From the NCBI GenBank assembly GCA_963698535.1, contig CAVORD010000001.1:992001-1056000 (forward strand): 64,000 nt of DNA. The letters run 5' to 3'. The stretch is from CAVORD01 sp963698535 (GTDB lineage Bacteria > Bacteroidota > Bacteroidia > Bacteroidales > VadinHA17). The position numbers were made by a program, and so were the translations under genes. This document shows, piece by piece, positions 38,747 through 48,204 of the stretch (position 1 is its first letter; each line of letters starts with the position of its first letter). Below the pieces are notes generated by a model. That model saw only the letters and a program-made list of their open reading frames with translations. It was not told the DNA's origin and searched no databases.

Positions 38747-39679
38747 CTAAAACTGTTCCAGAACCGATATCCTTTGGGCAATTGGAGGATGGGTTGCAAA
38801 GAGCGATGAAAATGAAAAACCGCTCTTTTCCTTTACCTGAGGATTCTCAATAAACATCTGTGCCACATCCTGTCGCTTTACTGCTTCAATTGTAGGATCA
38901 GCCGATACCTTTCTGAGTGCTGATGCCAGAGCATGCGGTTTCTTTGTCATCTCTGCAGCACCGGCATCTGCCATATACTCCCTGTTCCTTGATATCGCAA
39001 AACGAAAGAGCATTGCCAGAAGGTATCCTACAACAGCCAGAGCCATCGCTATTGCTATTGCAGCACCCTGATTTTTATTGCCTCTTCCCCTGCCCCCGAA
39101 CCTCATAGAGCGGAACAAGGATTCTGCAATGAAGGCAAATATCCCTACGAAAACCACCGATATTATAAGCAGCCGGACATCCCTGTTCCTTATATGCGAC
39201 AATTCATGGGCTATTACACCTTCAAGTTCATCGTCGTCAAGCTTATCGACTATTCCCCTCGATAATGAAATGGTGTAAGAGTTGGTATTTATCCCGCTTG
39301 CAAATGCATTAAGGGAATCATCTTCTATTATATTTATTTTAGGCATCGTCATGCCTTTCAGAATGCAAAGGTTCTCCACCAGATTATAAACTCTCTTGTT
39401 CTCCGTACGCTCAAGCTTTCTCGACCCGGTGGCCGACTGAATAAGCGATGTATGAGAAAACCAGGCAACTACAAACCAGATCAGGACACCAATAGTTACC
39501 CATGGTATGGTATGTAAAAAATTGTAATTAATATCAGTAATTGTCTTGGGTTCCTCTGTAGGTATGAAATAGAAGAAGAGCCATACCAATACAAAGAAGA
39601 CCAGAGGGAACATGATAAGTAAAAGCATAGATCTGAAGTTATTCCTCCAGATCTGTGTTTGCAATCCAACATACTTCAT
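38747..39679 (-). CDS. M48 family membrane metalloprotease, HtpX-like
   Basis: The 310-residue protein has two N-terminal membrane segments (residues about 15-38 and 58-75) and a zinc protease domain with VIAHELSHIRNRDVRL (HExxH). Two more membrane segments near 155-175 and 190-210 and the third metal-ligand region SRNREYMADAGAAEMT follow, ending with FATHPPIAQRISVLEQF. HtpX-type proteases degrade misfolded membrane proteins. The LemA gene lies 2 bases upstream on the same strand, a pairing seen in many bacteria, so the two probably act together. Confidence 0.9.
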   Translation of the reverse strand: MKYVGLQTQIWRNNFRSMLLLIMFPLVFFVLVWLFFYFIPTEEPKTITDINYNFLHTIPWVTIGVLIWFVVAWFSHTSLIQSATGSRKLERTENKRVYNLVENLCILKGMTMPKINIIEDDSLNAFASGINTNSYTISLSRGIVDKLDDDELEGVIAHELSHIRNRDVRLLIISVVFVGIFAFIAESLFRSMRFGGRGRGNKNQGAAIAIAMALAVVGYLLAMLFRFAISRNREYMADAGAAEMTKKPHALASALRKVSADPTIEAVKRQDVAQMFIENPQVKEKSGFSFSSLFATHPPIAQRISVLEQF

Positions 39680-39681
39680 AG

Positions 39682-40242
39682 TTAGAACGATATCTTAGGA
39701 GGCGCCTGAACAGTCTCTCTTTCAGCACCCAGATCAAACATCTGCTCTCTCTTGAACCCGAACATACCAGCAATAATATTGGCCGGGAAAACCTCAATAC
39801 CGGTATTAAGCTCCTTGGTGGCTGAGTTAAAGAACCTACGGGCTGCGGCCAGTTTATTCTCAATATCGGAGATCTCTTCCTGCAGATTCATAAAGTTCTG
39901 ATTAGCTTTAAGATCAGGGTATGCCTCAACACTAACCTTAAGCCCTGCGAGAGCGCTTGAAAGTCTGTTCTCGGCAGAGATCTTTTCATCAATGGTCCCT
40001 GCATTCATCGCACCTGCACGGGCGGCTGTGATCTCAGTAAGCAGATCCTTCTCATGCTTCATGTATCCTCTCACTGTGTCTACAAGCTGAGGAATCAGAT
40101 CATGCCGTTGCCTCAACTGAACATCAATGTCGGCAAATGCCTGCTCCCTGTTGTTGCGAAGCCTTACCAGCCTGTTATAGACCGATACTGCCATTAATAC
40201 AAGCAACAATGCTATACCCAGAATTACCATAAAATATACCAT
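39682..40242 (-). CDS. lemA: LemA family protein
   Basis: The 186-residue protein has one N-terminal membrane anchor (MVYFMVILGIALLLVLMAV) and a helical body with family signatures: VYNRLVRLRNNREQAFADID, VQLRQRHDLIPQLVDTVRGY, ARRFFNSATKELNTGIEVFP and GMFGFKREQMFD. The function of LemA is not established. The tight spacing (2 bases) with the M48 protease is the conserved lemA-htpX arrangement. Confidence 0.93.
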   Translation of the reverse strand: MVYFMVILGIALLLVLMAVSVYNRLVRLRNNREQAFADIDVQLRQRHDLIPQLVDTVRGYMKHEKDLLTEITAARAGAMNAGTIDEKISAENRLSSALAGLKVSVEAYPDLKANQNFMNLQEEISDIENKLAAARRFFNSATKELNTGIEVFPANIIAGMFGFKREQMFDLGAERETVQAPPKISF

Positions 40243-40251
40243 AACTTCTAT

Positions 40252-41176
40252 TTATTTATTAATTAATGTATAATACGATTCACCAAACTTAACCCCCATA
40301 TCAATATACCCGAAAGTATCAAAATGGTAGGGATCAGAATATTTATAATCATCAGTAGATGTTATCATTGCCGCATTTGAGTCGGATTCTACGAATCTGA
40401 GTTGACCCTCCCTTACCATTTCACCGAATTTCCATACATTTTCCACCGAACTATTCTTACCGTCAGAAATACGTCCAATAATAACAGGTACATCGCCAAG
40501 AGATTCTCTGAATTTACCTATCAGTTTTTTCAGGTTCTCCTCATAAAGACCAGCTGTTACCTCCAACGCTGCATCAGTTTCACCCTGCATCCAGAATATT
40601 CCTGCAGGCAAGAGCTTATCGCTGTGCCCGTCTCCGTTGATATCGCTAACGGCAAGAGCCATATCCATGGTTTTGATAAAATGATCATACTGATTAATTC
40701 CATCTCCATTTTCAAAATCAGGCTCCCAGCAGCCGGCAGGTCTGGCAGCAAGAGTATCAATGGATGTCCCACCCCTGGAATACTTGACAAAGGCTATCTT
40801 TCTGTCGGGATAAAGTGATCTGAGTTTTAGGGCTAATGTGAGTTCAGGACCGAATTTATCAGAATAAGTGTTTGTAATACCATCAGACTTAAACCCTGCA
40901 CCATGACCCGGTTTTAGTTCGCTCCACAAGCCAAGGCCTCCCAGGGTATCATGATCCCTGGCTGAGTTTCCATGAAAGATCATGATGCCATCATAACCCG
41001 TTGTCAGTGAATCGGGCAGTTCATCTACTTTCCCGTAACCATCCATATTGGACTGCCCTCCCAGATAATAAAGATAATAGGTATCAGCCTCTCTGTTACA
41101 CGAACCAAGAAGTAAAAGAAACAGAACCAAAAACAATCCTGATAATCCCTGTTTTAAGCTTTTTGTTTATACTCAT
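40252..41176 (-). CDS. SGNH-type carbohydrate esterase lipoprotein (sialate O-acetylesterase-like), frame break in the signal peptide
   Basis: The mature part has the block I motif YLGGQSNMDGYG with the nucleophile Ser, the conserved GIFWMQGETDA, and the C-terminal SDPYHFDTFGYIDMG with Asp and His. This order matches the CE6/SASA esterases that deacetylate sugars. A DINGDGHSDK loop resembles a calcium-binding site. The frame carrying the enzyme has no ATG and opens only with TTG at 41136. One base out of frame, an ATG at 41176 gives MSINKKLKTGIIRI, and joining it near 41135 yields a proper lipoprotein signal peptide (FLVLFLLLLGSC). A one-base insertion in the T-rich signal region is therefore likely. 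Substrate unknown. Confidence 0.78.
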
Positions 41177-41300
41177 TTTGAATTATCTAAAGTGTATTTA
41201 AATCTCTCCCGAAGTTAGAAAATTTGACATATATTTAGTTTCTGATTTAGATAAATAGAGCTCAAAATCGATAATTTTTTAAAGATAGAACAACATTACT

Positions 41301-41879
41301 ATGGAAAAGAGTATTAAAGGAACAAAAACGGAAATGAACCTGCTCAAAGCATTTGCAGGCGAATCTCAGGCTAAGAACAGGTATGAATTTGCTGCCAAGG
41401 TTGCAAAAGAAGAGGGATATGAACAGATTTCTGCAATATTCCTTGAAACAGCTCTTCAGGAACAGATGCATGCGAAGAGATTCTTCAGTTTTCTTGAGGG
41501 CGGAATGGTTGAGATTACCGCTGGTTATCCTGCCGGGATTACAAAAACCACTGCTGACAATCTCTTGTCAGCCGCCGAGGGAGAGAAGGAGGAATGGACA
41601 GAATTATACCCCGAATTCGCGAGGGTAGCTGAGGAGGAAGGTTTCAAGAGTGTTGCCACCGCCTTTAAAGCTATCGCTGCCGCCGAGAAGGTGCACGAGG
41701 AGAGATACAGGAAACTGCTCGAGAGCGTTATGGGTAACAAAGTTTTTGAACGCGAGGATAAGGTATTCTGGTATTGCAGAAAGTGCGGTTATGTCCATTT
41801 TGGTACCAAACCACTGAAAAACTGCCCTGCATGTCTCCATCCTTATAACTATACCGAGATATTTTCTGAGAACTACTAG
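41301..41879 (+). CDS. Rubrerythrin
   Basis: The 192-residue protein reduces hydrogen peroxide in anaerobes. Residues 1-145 are a four-helix di-iron domain with FAGESQAKNRYEFAA, ETALQEQMHAKRFF and AAAEKVHEERYRKLL supplying the Glu/His ligands. Residues 155-192 are a rubredoxin-like centre with two pairs of Cys (YCRKCGY and NCPACLHP). It is complete, with its own strong terminator downstream. It supports an anaerobic but oxygen-exposed lifestyle. Confidence 0.96.
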   Translation: MEKSIKGTKTEMNLLKAFAGESQAKNRYEFAAKVAKEEGYEQISAIFLETALQEQMHAKRFFSFLEGGMVEITAGYPAGITKTTADNLLSAAEGEKEEWTELYPEFARVAEEEGFKSVATAFKAIAAAEKVHEERYRKLLESVMGNKVFEREDKVFWYCRKCGYVHFGTKPLKNCPACLHPYNYTEIFSENY

Positions 41880-41933
41880 TAACAACCGGTCACCATTGTT
41901 GGTGCAGTTTCTAATAGTTTTTGTTATCATTGC

Positions 41934-41970
41934 AGACGTTCCTGACCTTTCAGGAACGTCTTTATATTTT
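41934..41970 (+). terminator. Terminator of the rubrerythrin gene
   Basis: AGACGTTCCTGA and TCAGGAACGTCT form a perfect 12-bp stem around the loop CCTT, followed by TTATATTTT. It ends 7 bases before the nitroreductase ATG, so a leader role for that gene cannot be excluded, but no leader frame is seen. Confidence 0.88.
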
Positions 41971-41976
41971 CAGAAT

Positions 41977-42534
41977 ATGGTAAAAGGAGTTGAATTACTT
42001 GAAATTATCGGAACGCGACAGAGCGACAGGACATATATCAATAAACCTGTAGAGCGAAGCATTATAGAAACCATACTTGAGGCTGCAAGGCTTGCTCCCT
42101 CAGCATGCAATGCACAACCATGGTATTTTGTGGTGGCCGACGACCCGGAACTTAAGACCAAGCTGGCGAAAGCAGCATCAGCCAAACTTATAGGGATGAA
42201 TACCTTTCTCGACCAGGCCCCTGTTATTATTGCCATGGTAAGGGAAAAGGCCAACTTTGAATCGCGCATAGGCGGAACAATAAAAGACAAGGATTATTCG
42301 CTTATCGACAATGGCATTGCAGCCGGTTATCTGTGCCTCCAGGCTGCGGCTGAAGGAGTAGGAACATGCATGATCGGCTGGTTCAACGAGAAGGAGGTAA
42401 AACGGGTACTCGGGATTCCTTCCGGGAAGAGGGTTGAACTGCTCATAAGCCTGGGATATACTGAAGGAGCAATACGTACCAAAAGAAGAAAAGATCCGGA
42501 AAAGATCTTCTCTTACAATAAGTATGTTGGTTAG
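41977..42534 (+). CDS. Nitroreductase family flavoprotein
   Basis: From the ATG at 41977 the protein has 185 residues. Family motifs are IGTRQSDRTYINKPV at the N-terminus (FMN phosphate binding), LEAARLAPSACNAQPWYFVV, and GIAAGYLCLQAAAEGVGTCMIGWFNE. The in-frame upstream start at 41896 would run through the rubrerythrin terminator and is rejected. These FMN enzymes reduce nitro compounds, quinones or flavins with NAD(P)H; the natural substrate is unknown. Confidence 0.9.
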   Translation: MVKGVELLEIIGTRQSDRTYINKPVERSIIETILEAARLAPSACNAQPWYFVVADDPELKTKLAKAASAKLIGMNTFLDQAPVIIAMVREKANFESRIGGTIKDKDYSLIDNGIAAGYLCLQAAAEGVGTCMIGWFNEKEVKRVLGIPSGKRVELLISLGYTEGAIRTKRRKDPEKIFSYNKYVG

Positions 42535-42540
42535 AGATTT

Positions 42541-42572
42541 ATCAGATTATCAGATTATCAGATTTGTCAGAT
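42541..42572. repeat. Short tandem repeat, unit ATCAGATT
   Basis: Three near-perfect copies of ATCAGATT plus a degenerate fourth follow the nitroreductase stop directly. At 42677-42700 another small tandem (ACGATATA unit, two copies) is seen. No function is apparent. Confidence 0.7.
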
Positions 42573-42586
42573 TGACCTTAAGAATT

Positions 42587-42613
42587 CCCCTACTTGGAGG
42601 GGTGCGGGGTGGG
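42587..42613 (+). repeat. Dispersed G/C-rich palindromic repeat, copy 1
   Basis: A CCCC-TACTTGGA-GGGG core with a trailing GCGGGGTGGG. Related sequences in the other orientation stand at 51569-51593 and 51695-51722. All three lie between genes, so this is a dispersed intergenic element. Confidence 0.6.
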
Positions 42614-42725
42614 TAATAAAGACGCAGGAGTCATAATCCTTAGTGTACATCTCATAACCCCATAGCGCCATAACCTCATAACGATATAACGATATAACAC
42701 TGTCGGTGCCTAAAATACGTTGACC

Positions 42726-43919
42726 TTATTTCAACAGCACCAGCGCCTTTTTGATTCTGGCAATAGCCTGCGTTAGTTGCTCCTCTGAGGTAGCATACGA
42801 AATTCGCAGGCACTCCGGCGATCCAAAGCCAACTCCGCCAACAGTAGCAACCTGTGCCTTGTCAAGAAGGAAGAGAGCCAGATCGTCTGAATCTTTTATG
42901 ACCATCGATTCATACTTCTTACCCAGATAATAACTGATGTCGGAAAATATATAGAAGGCACCGTTCGGTATTGTTATTTTCATTCCCGGAATATCTGCCA
43001 TAAGAGAGCAAACCAGATCGCGTCTCTTTCTGAATGCTTCTCTCATTACCGCTCTGGAATTGCTTTTGGATGTTATTGCGGCGAGTGCTGCTCTTTGTGA
43101 TATTGAAGCTACACCTGAAGTAAACTGTCCCTGTAGCTTATTACACGCATCAGCAACCCACTTGGGAGCACCTATATATCCTATCCTCCAACCTGTCATC
43201 GCATAACCTTTGGAAACGCCATTAACCGTGATCACCCTGTCATGGATAAAGTCGAATGAAGCAATAGATTCGTGCTTTCCATCGAAAGTGATATGCTCAT
43301 AGATCTCATCTGAGAGCACAAATATCCCCTCATGCTTTGCAATAACCCTTGCCAGAGCCTCCATCTCATCCCTTGTATAAACCATACCTGTCGGGTTGGA
43401 AGGAGAGTTGAATATAAAGAGTTTGGTCTTCGGTGTAATTGCAGATTCCAGCTGGGCAGGTGTTATCTTGAAGTCATTATCTATTGTTGCACTGACTACC
43501 ACAGGCTTGCCTTCAGCAAAGATAACCTGCTCATAATAGCTCACCCAGTATGGTGCCGGTATAATCACCTCATCTCCCGGATTTACCAGGCAGAGTATTA
43601 CGTTCATAAGTGAATGCTTGCCACCGGCCGAAACAACTATCTGACCAGGCTTATAGTCAAGTCCGTTTTCATTCCTGAATTTGGCAGAGATAGCCTCCTT
43701 CAGATCAGTATAACCCGAAACAGGAGGATAAGTGGTATAATTATCGTCTATTGCCTTTTTTGCAGCTTCCTTGATATCATCAGGAGTATTGAAATCGGGC
43801 TCTCCTATACTCAGATTAATAATATCTAGCCCCTTCTCCTTTAACTCTCTGCTCTTTTGTGCCATTGCCAGTGTCTGCGACTCAGCAACGGAATTGATCC
43901 TGTCTGATAAATATTTCAT
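42726..43919 (-). CDS. PLP-dependent aminotransferase, aspartate aminotransferase type (class I)
   Basis: The 397-residue enzyme has IINLSIGEPDFNTPDDI, TTYPPVSGYTDLKEAI, FNSPSNPTGMVYTRDEM, LSDEIYEHITFDG and the PLP-binding Lys in TVNGVSKGYAMTGWRIGYIG. It belongs to the Ib-like aspartate/aromatic group. Aspartate is the best guess as donor, but it could also make tyrosine and phenylalanine from the keto acids produced by TyrA and a prephenate dehydratase. It is not in the aro operon. A TATATTTG at 43966-43973, upstream on the minus strand, may be its -7 element. Confidence 0.9.
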   Translation of the reverse strand: MKYLSDRINSVAESQTLAMAQKSRELKEKGLDIINLSIGEPDFNTPDDIKEAAKKAIDDNYTTYPPVSGYTDLKEAISAKFRNENGLDYKPGQIVVSAGGKHSLMNVILCLVNPGDEVIIPAPYWVSYYEQVIFAEGKPVVVSATIDNDFKITPAQLESAITPKTKLFIFNSPSNPTGMVYTRDEMEALARVIAKHEGIFVLSDEIYEHITFDGKHESIASFDFIHDRVITVNGVSKGYAMTGWRIGYIGAPKWVADACNKLQGQFTSGVASISQRAALAAITSKSNSRAVMREAFRKRRDLVCSLMADIPGMKITIPNGAFYIFSDISYYLGKKYESMVIKDSDDLALFLLDKAQVATVGGVGFGSPECLRISYATSEEQLTQAIARIKKALVLLK

Positions 43920-44071
43920 TGTTCTCCTGATAGGTTAGGATTATGATTTATTGTTTATGAATTCACAAATATATTGAAACTGTTTTTTAATACATGTGTT
44001 CTAAATCATTATATCTCTATATACTGAAAAATAGAATACTCAGCAGTTTGAATGTAAAAGGGGAAAAGTTT

Positions 44072-44617
44072 ATGTTTGTAGTAAATTCATTAATCATGGA
44101 AATGGTCACCGATATTCTCAAAATTACACTGCCCGGTCTTCTTGTTCTTCTAACGGCATATTTTATGATACGCGGTTTTTTAAAGAACGATGCCGACCGA
44201 CGCCGCTCGGAGCTGATAATGCAGAGTAGTAAAACAGTTACCCCGCTGAGGCTTCAGGCTTATGAGAGGATTATCCTGCTGCTGGAACGAATATCGCTCG
44301 AATCATTGATAATGAGAACAAACGGACAGGGTATGAGTGCCTCCCAGCTACAGGGTGCCTTGCTAAATACGATCAGGAGTGAATTCGAACATAATCTGTC
44401 GCAACAGATATACGTTACACCACAGGCCTGGGAGGTTGTGCGCAACGCCAAATCGAATACGATAAAGATCATTAATTCGACCGCCGGAAATTTGCCTAAG
44501 GAGGCCAGCGCAATGGATTATAGCCGGCTCCTGCTGGAATCGATCATGGAGCTGGAAAAAGAACCGTCAAGAATAGCTATCGATTACGTTAAGTCGGAAG
44601 TCGCCCGATTACTATAA
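44072..44617 (+). CDS. DUF7935-like membrane-anchored protein
   Basis: The protein of about 181 residues (start 44072, with AGGGG upstream; 44096 is an alternative) has one N-terminal membrane segment (ITLPGLLVLLTAYFMI) and a cytoplasmic helical domain. The stretch PLRLQAYERIILLLERISLESL is conserved in a Bacteroidota-specific family that I believe is DUF7935. Its function is unknown. It converges with htpG, with a hairpin between them. Confidence 0.68.
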   Translation: MFVVNSLIMEMVTDILKITLPGLLVLLTAYFMIRGFLKNDADRRRSELIMQSSKTVTPLRLQAYERIILLLERISLESLIMRTNGQGMSASQLQGALLNTIRSEFEHNLSQQIYVTPQAWEVVRNAKSNTIKIINSTAGNLPKEASAMDYSRLLLESIMELEKEPSRIAIDYVKSEVARLL

Positions 44618-44620
44618 TAA

Positions 44621-44647
44621 AGCCCCTTGGTAATAGACCAAAGGGCT
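44621..44647. terminator. Hairpin between the convergent DUF7935-like gene and htpG
   Basis: AGCCCCTTGGT and ACCAAAGGGCT pair over 11 positions with one mismatch around AATAG. On the minus strand it is followed by TTTATT, so it most likely ends htpG transcription; the plus side has no clean T-run. Confidence 0.5.
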
Positions 44648-44678
44648 CCATTATAATTATCCGGATTAATTCGCTCTT

Positions 44679-46725
44679 TTACAGCAGCTTGATACTCCTG
44701 TCAACAAAGCGGCTGAGATCCTCTCCTTTAAGCATATTATTTGCCAGAAGGGCAAGGTCTATCAACTGCTTCACCTTTGGATTTCCACCGGCATACTCTT
44801 TAAGTTTTTGGGCCCTTTTCTCTTTAGCGGCCTGAAGCTCCTTCCTCATCTTTTCAAGATCATCCTTCTCTGCTGTAGATATCTCCTCGCTCTTCTTCTT
44901 ACTATGATCTGTTTCCAGAAAATCGACCTGCTCCTTTATTGCACTGATCTCATTTTCACTCTCTTTAAGGAAGTCTGTTATTGCAGATTCATAATCTGTT
45001 ACCAACCCTGTCACAACAGGATTATTACCATTCACGACAATATTGTAGTGGTCGGGAAGCTCTCCGTAGAAACTCATCCCACCTCCCATCTGGGCCATAT
45101 CCTTCATCCTCCTCATGAATTCCGATTGGGTTATCACAACAGGCAGATCCGATTCGTCCAGTGACTCAAAGCTAACAGTAAACTTTTCGGGCGATTTCAA
45201 CTGGCTTTCAAAAACCACTGAAAGATCTTCCCGGCTCCTCTCCGAAAGGGCCATCTCCTTAACCTCCTCCTTCGGGATCAGCTTGTCGATAACATCGGCA
45301 TCGACCCGTACAAAACGCGATCCTGTAAGTTTGGTCTCCAGGTGATTCAGCAAATGAGTGTCGAGCTGTCCATCCATAACAAGGACATCGTAACCCTTTG
45401 ATCTGGCTTTCTCAATATAACTGAATTGACGCCTCCTTATCGGTAGCATAGAGATATACTATTGCCTTGTCTTTATCGGTTTGGTTCTCCTTTATCAGGG
45501 CTTCGTACTCCTCAAGGGTAAAGTATTTGTCCTCACTGTTTTTCAGAAGGGCAAACTTAACTGCCTTGTCATAGAATTTCTCCTCCGTTATCATTCCGTA
45601 GTTGATAAAGAGTCTCAGACTATCCCACTTCGACTCGAATACCCCGCGGTCTTTCTTGAAAAGCTCATTCAACCGGTCGGCAACTTTCTTCATAATATGA
45701 GAAGATATCTTCTTCACATTGCTGTCGCTCTGCAGGTAACTCCTCGAAACATTCAATGGGATATCAGGGGAATCAAGCACACCATGAAGGAGTGTAAGAA
45801 ACTCAGGAACAATGCCCTCCACCGAATCGGTTACATACACCTGATTAGAGTAGAGCTGTATCTTGTTTTTCTGGATCTCAATGTTACTCTTGATCTTTGG
45901 GAAATAGAGTATACCTGTAAGCTTAAAAGGATAATCCACGTTAAGGTGAATATTGAATAGTGGCTCCTCCCCAACAGGATAAAGTTCCCTGTAGAATTTA
46001 ACATAATCCTCATCGGTCAGGTCGGCCGGCTTGAGTGTCCATGCAGGTTTGGTATTGTTTATTACCTTATCCTTATCTGTATCAACATATTTGCCATCTT
46101 TCCACTCCTGCTCCTTGCCGAATACTATTTCAACAGGAAGAAAACGGCAATATTTTTTCAACAATCCTTCAATCCTGCCTGCATCGAGGAACTCTTTTGA
46201 GTCTTTGTCGATATGCAGAATAATATCTGTACCGGCTTCAGCTCTGTCGGTCTCTTCGATGGTATATTCAGGACTGCCATCGCAACTCCACTTAACAGCA
46301 GGTACGCCATCCTGCCAGGACTTTGAAATTACCTCTACTTTATCTGAAACCATAAAAGCACTGTAAAAACCAAGTCCAAAATGGCCAATTATTGCATTAG
46401 CCTGCTCCTTATACTTGTCGAGAAAATCATTTGCACTGCTGAAAGCGATCTGATTAAGATACTTATCTATCTCTTCTGCCGACATCCCAACACCCTTGTC
46501 AGAGACTGTTATAGTCTTCTTTTTCTTGTCGAGGCTTATTGTAACCCTTGGCGATTCAACTTCACCCTTATACTCTCCTACTGAAGCAAGGGTTTTAAGC
46601 TTTTGTGTTGCATCTACAGCATTTGACACAAGCTCCCGCAGGAATATCTCATGATCAGAATAGAGAAACTTCTTTATAATAGGGAAAATGTTTTCTGTTG
46701 TTACCCCAATCTTACCTTGTTGCAT
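44679..46725 (-). CDS. htpG: Hsp90 chaperone HtpG, one frame break
   Basis: The ATP-dependent chaperone has the N-terminal GHKL domain (FLRELVSNAVDATQKL, VSDKGVGMSAEEID, IGHFGLGFYSAFMVSDKV), the middle domain (FPKIKSNIEIQKNKIQLYSNQVYV, GVLDSPDIPLNVSRSYLQSD) and the C-terminal dimerisation domain. The frame breaks near 45430: after YATDKEA it continues one base later with QFSYIEKARSKGYDVLVMDG. Repaired length is 681 residues, normal for Bacteroidota. The conserved sequence on both sides argues for an indel error. Confidence 0.95.
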
Positions 46726-46833
46726 AGTATCGTTCAGTTTTATGATTAGACAATTAACTGCACGAGGTCTTCAAAGAATATGCCAATGAGGCTACACTGA
46801 CAATTCGTCATCTGAAGCTGTGAACTGAAGAGA

Positions 46834-47355
46834 TTAATTGACCGGGTGGCGTCTAATTGTCAGAAATGAATTCCAAGAAAGAACAGGATCAATAGCGGTA
46901 ATGGAGATAAGTATCCAGAGAAACACATTTCTGGCATACTTCTGTGCTATAAGGTTATGCTCACTAACCATCTTTTTGATGGTATTGTTGAGTCTGAGCA
47001 TGAAATTGGTATTACGCGGTATAAAAGAGTAGGCAGGGATGGTTGTCTCAAGGCATAGCTCCTCGTATTTTTCCGGTGGTACAAGCAGTATTACCGAATG
47101 AAAGAACTTTTCAAGCCGAGGGTCTCTGAAAACCTGGTTCAATGACTCGATCTGCTCCCTGTTATTATGGATGGCAGCGATAGGCACAATAACAGATAAT
47201 TTAGACTGTTGTATCGAAAGGGTTTTTATATACTCCTCCTTATTATTAGTAGAGTATATCTGAAACCGGTGGTCGTCGGCAAATTTCTTCCTTATCTCAT
47301 CAGAGAAACTCCTGTGATCATCGAGGCAAAAAAGTTTTATCTTCTTAACTTTCAT
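46834..47355 (-). CDS. Pseudoreceiver-like protein with C-terminal membrane segment
   Basis: The 173-residue protein begins like a response regulator receiver (KKIKLFCLDDHRSFSDEIRKKF, with the acidic pair). The phosphoacceptor position (SVIVPIAAIHNN) has no D-x-x-P motif, and the Lys-Pro of the switch region is replaced in YSFIPRNTN. Residues about 145-165 are hydrophobic (FLWILISITAIDPVLSW), which suggests membrane attachment or a tail anchor. The start overlaps the stop of the upstream secreted-protein gene as ATGA. I read it as a non-phosphorylatable receiver relative. Function unknown. Confidence 0.6.
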   Translation of the reverse strand: MKVKKIKLFCLDDHRSFSDEIRKKFADDHRFQIYSTNNKEEYIKTLSIQQSKLSVIVPIAAIHNNREQIESLNQVFRDPRLEKFFHSVILLVPPEKYEELCLETTIPAYSFIPRNTNFMLRLNNTIKKMVSEHNLIAQKYARNVFLWILISITAIDPVLSWNSFLTIRRHPVN

Positions 47356-48204
47356 TTTTGTATCTCTCTGTTTCTGGCATCAAAATCCTCAAGCCTGACC
47401 CACCTTTCACCGTCAAAGATAAGGGCATCGTACGAAAAGTCGGGACCGTAATACCTGTAATCACCAATAAGGGTTGAATCACGGGGACTAAGGTGATCGA
47501 ATACAATTGTATCGGGTGAATGAAATCTCATTGTCATTGACACGGATGATGAATAGTTGAAAAGCAATCTGTTTGTACTTTTTTCACCCTGAAAGATAAG
47601 AGGAAATCCCATATTAAACCGACCCTCGTCAAATTGAGCTATCTCAACAACTTTTCTTGTGATCTCAGGCGAAAAGAGGTCAAGACCAAGCAGGATATAA
47701 TACTTTCTGCCATCGACGGCGAATGGTCTTATGTCATAATAAAGAGCACCATACCAGTTTTTTTCATTAATTGCAAGCTCTTCATTTACCGGAAACTTAC
47801 CGTTAAGTGTTTTTAGAAATCCTGAATTGCATTTACCCTTCAATGAGTCTCTGGTAACTACAATTAAATTGTAAAGGACATCCCTGCTATTAATTCTCTG
47901 GTTCCAGGTAATAAACTTAACCAGTGAGTCTGGAGATGTTATTTGTCCCAGATACCTCACATTCATTGAAATTATAATCAAACACCGAATCAGTTTTAAC
48001 AAAATCCCTTACTATATCGGCAATAGAATCGTTAAGCCGGTATAGTTCCATTTCATCACGGGCTTGTGATGATCTGGCAAAGAGGGCGATAAGGGAATCG
48101 GACCAGTCCGGTTTATTAGATTGTTGCCCGGCAGGTTCACTGAATGCCATGCTCAATGAGAGTATTAAAAGAGATACAATTATATATTTTGTTTTGCTCT
48201 TCAT
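47352..48204 (-). CDS. Secreted protein of unknown function, one frame break
   Basis: A signal peptide (MKSKTKYIIVSLLILSLSMAFS) is followed by a helical stretch (ARDEMELYRLNDSIADIVRDFV). The first frame reads TDSVFDYNFNE and breaks near 47965; one base later VRYLGQITSPDSLVKFITWN continues to a beta-rich C-terminal domain (KYYILLGLDLFS, PLIFQGEKSTNRLLFNYSS). Repaired length is about 283 residues. No enzyme motif is seen. The ATG overlaps the aminotransferase stop as ATGA, and its own stop overlaps the pseudoreceiver start, so the genes form an operon. Confidence 0.65.

Noticed and set aside
41934..41970. Hairpin before the nitroreductase as a riboswitch or attenuator
   Set aside because: It is a simple perfect terminator after the rubrerythrin gene; no leader frame or alternative pairing was found.
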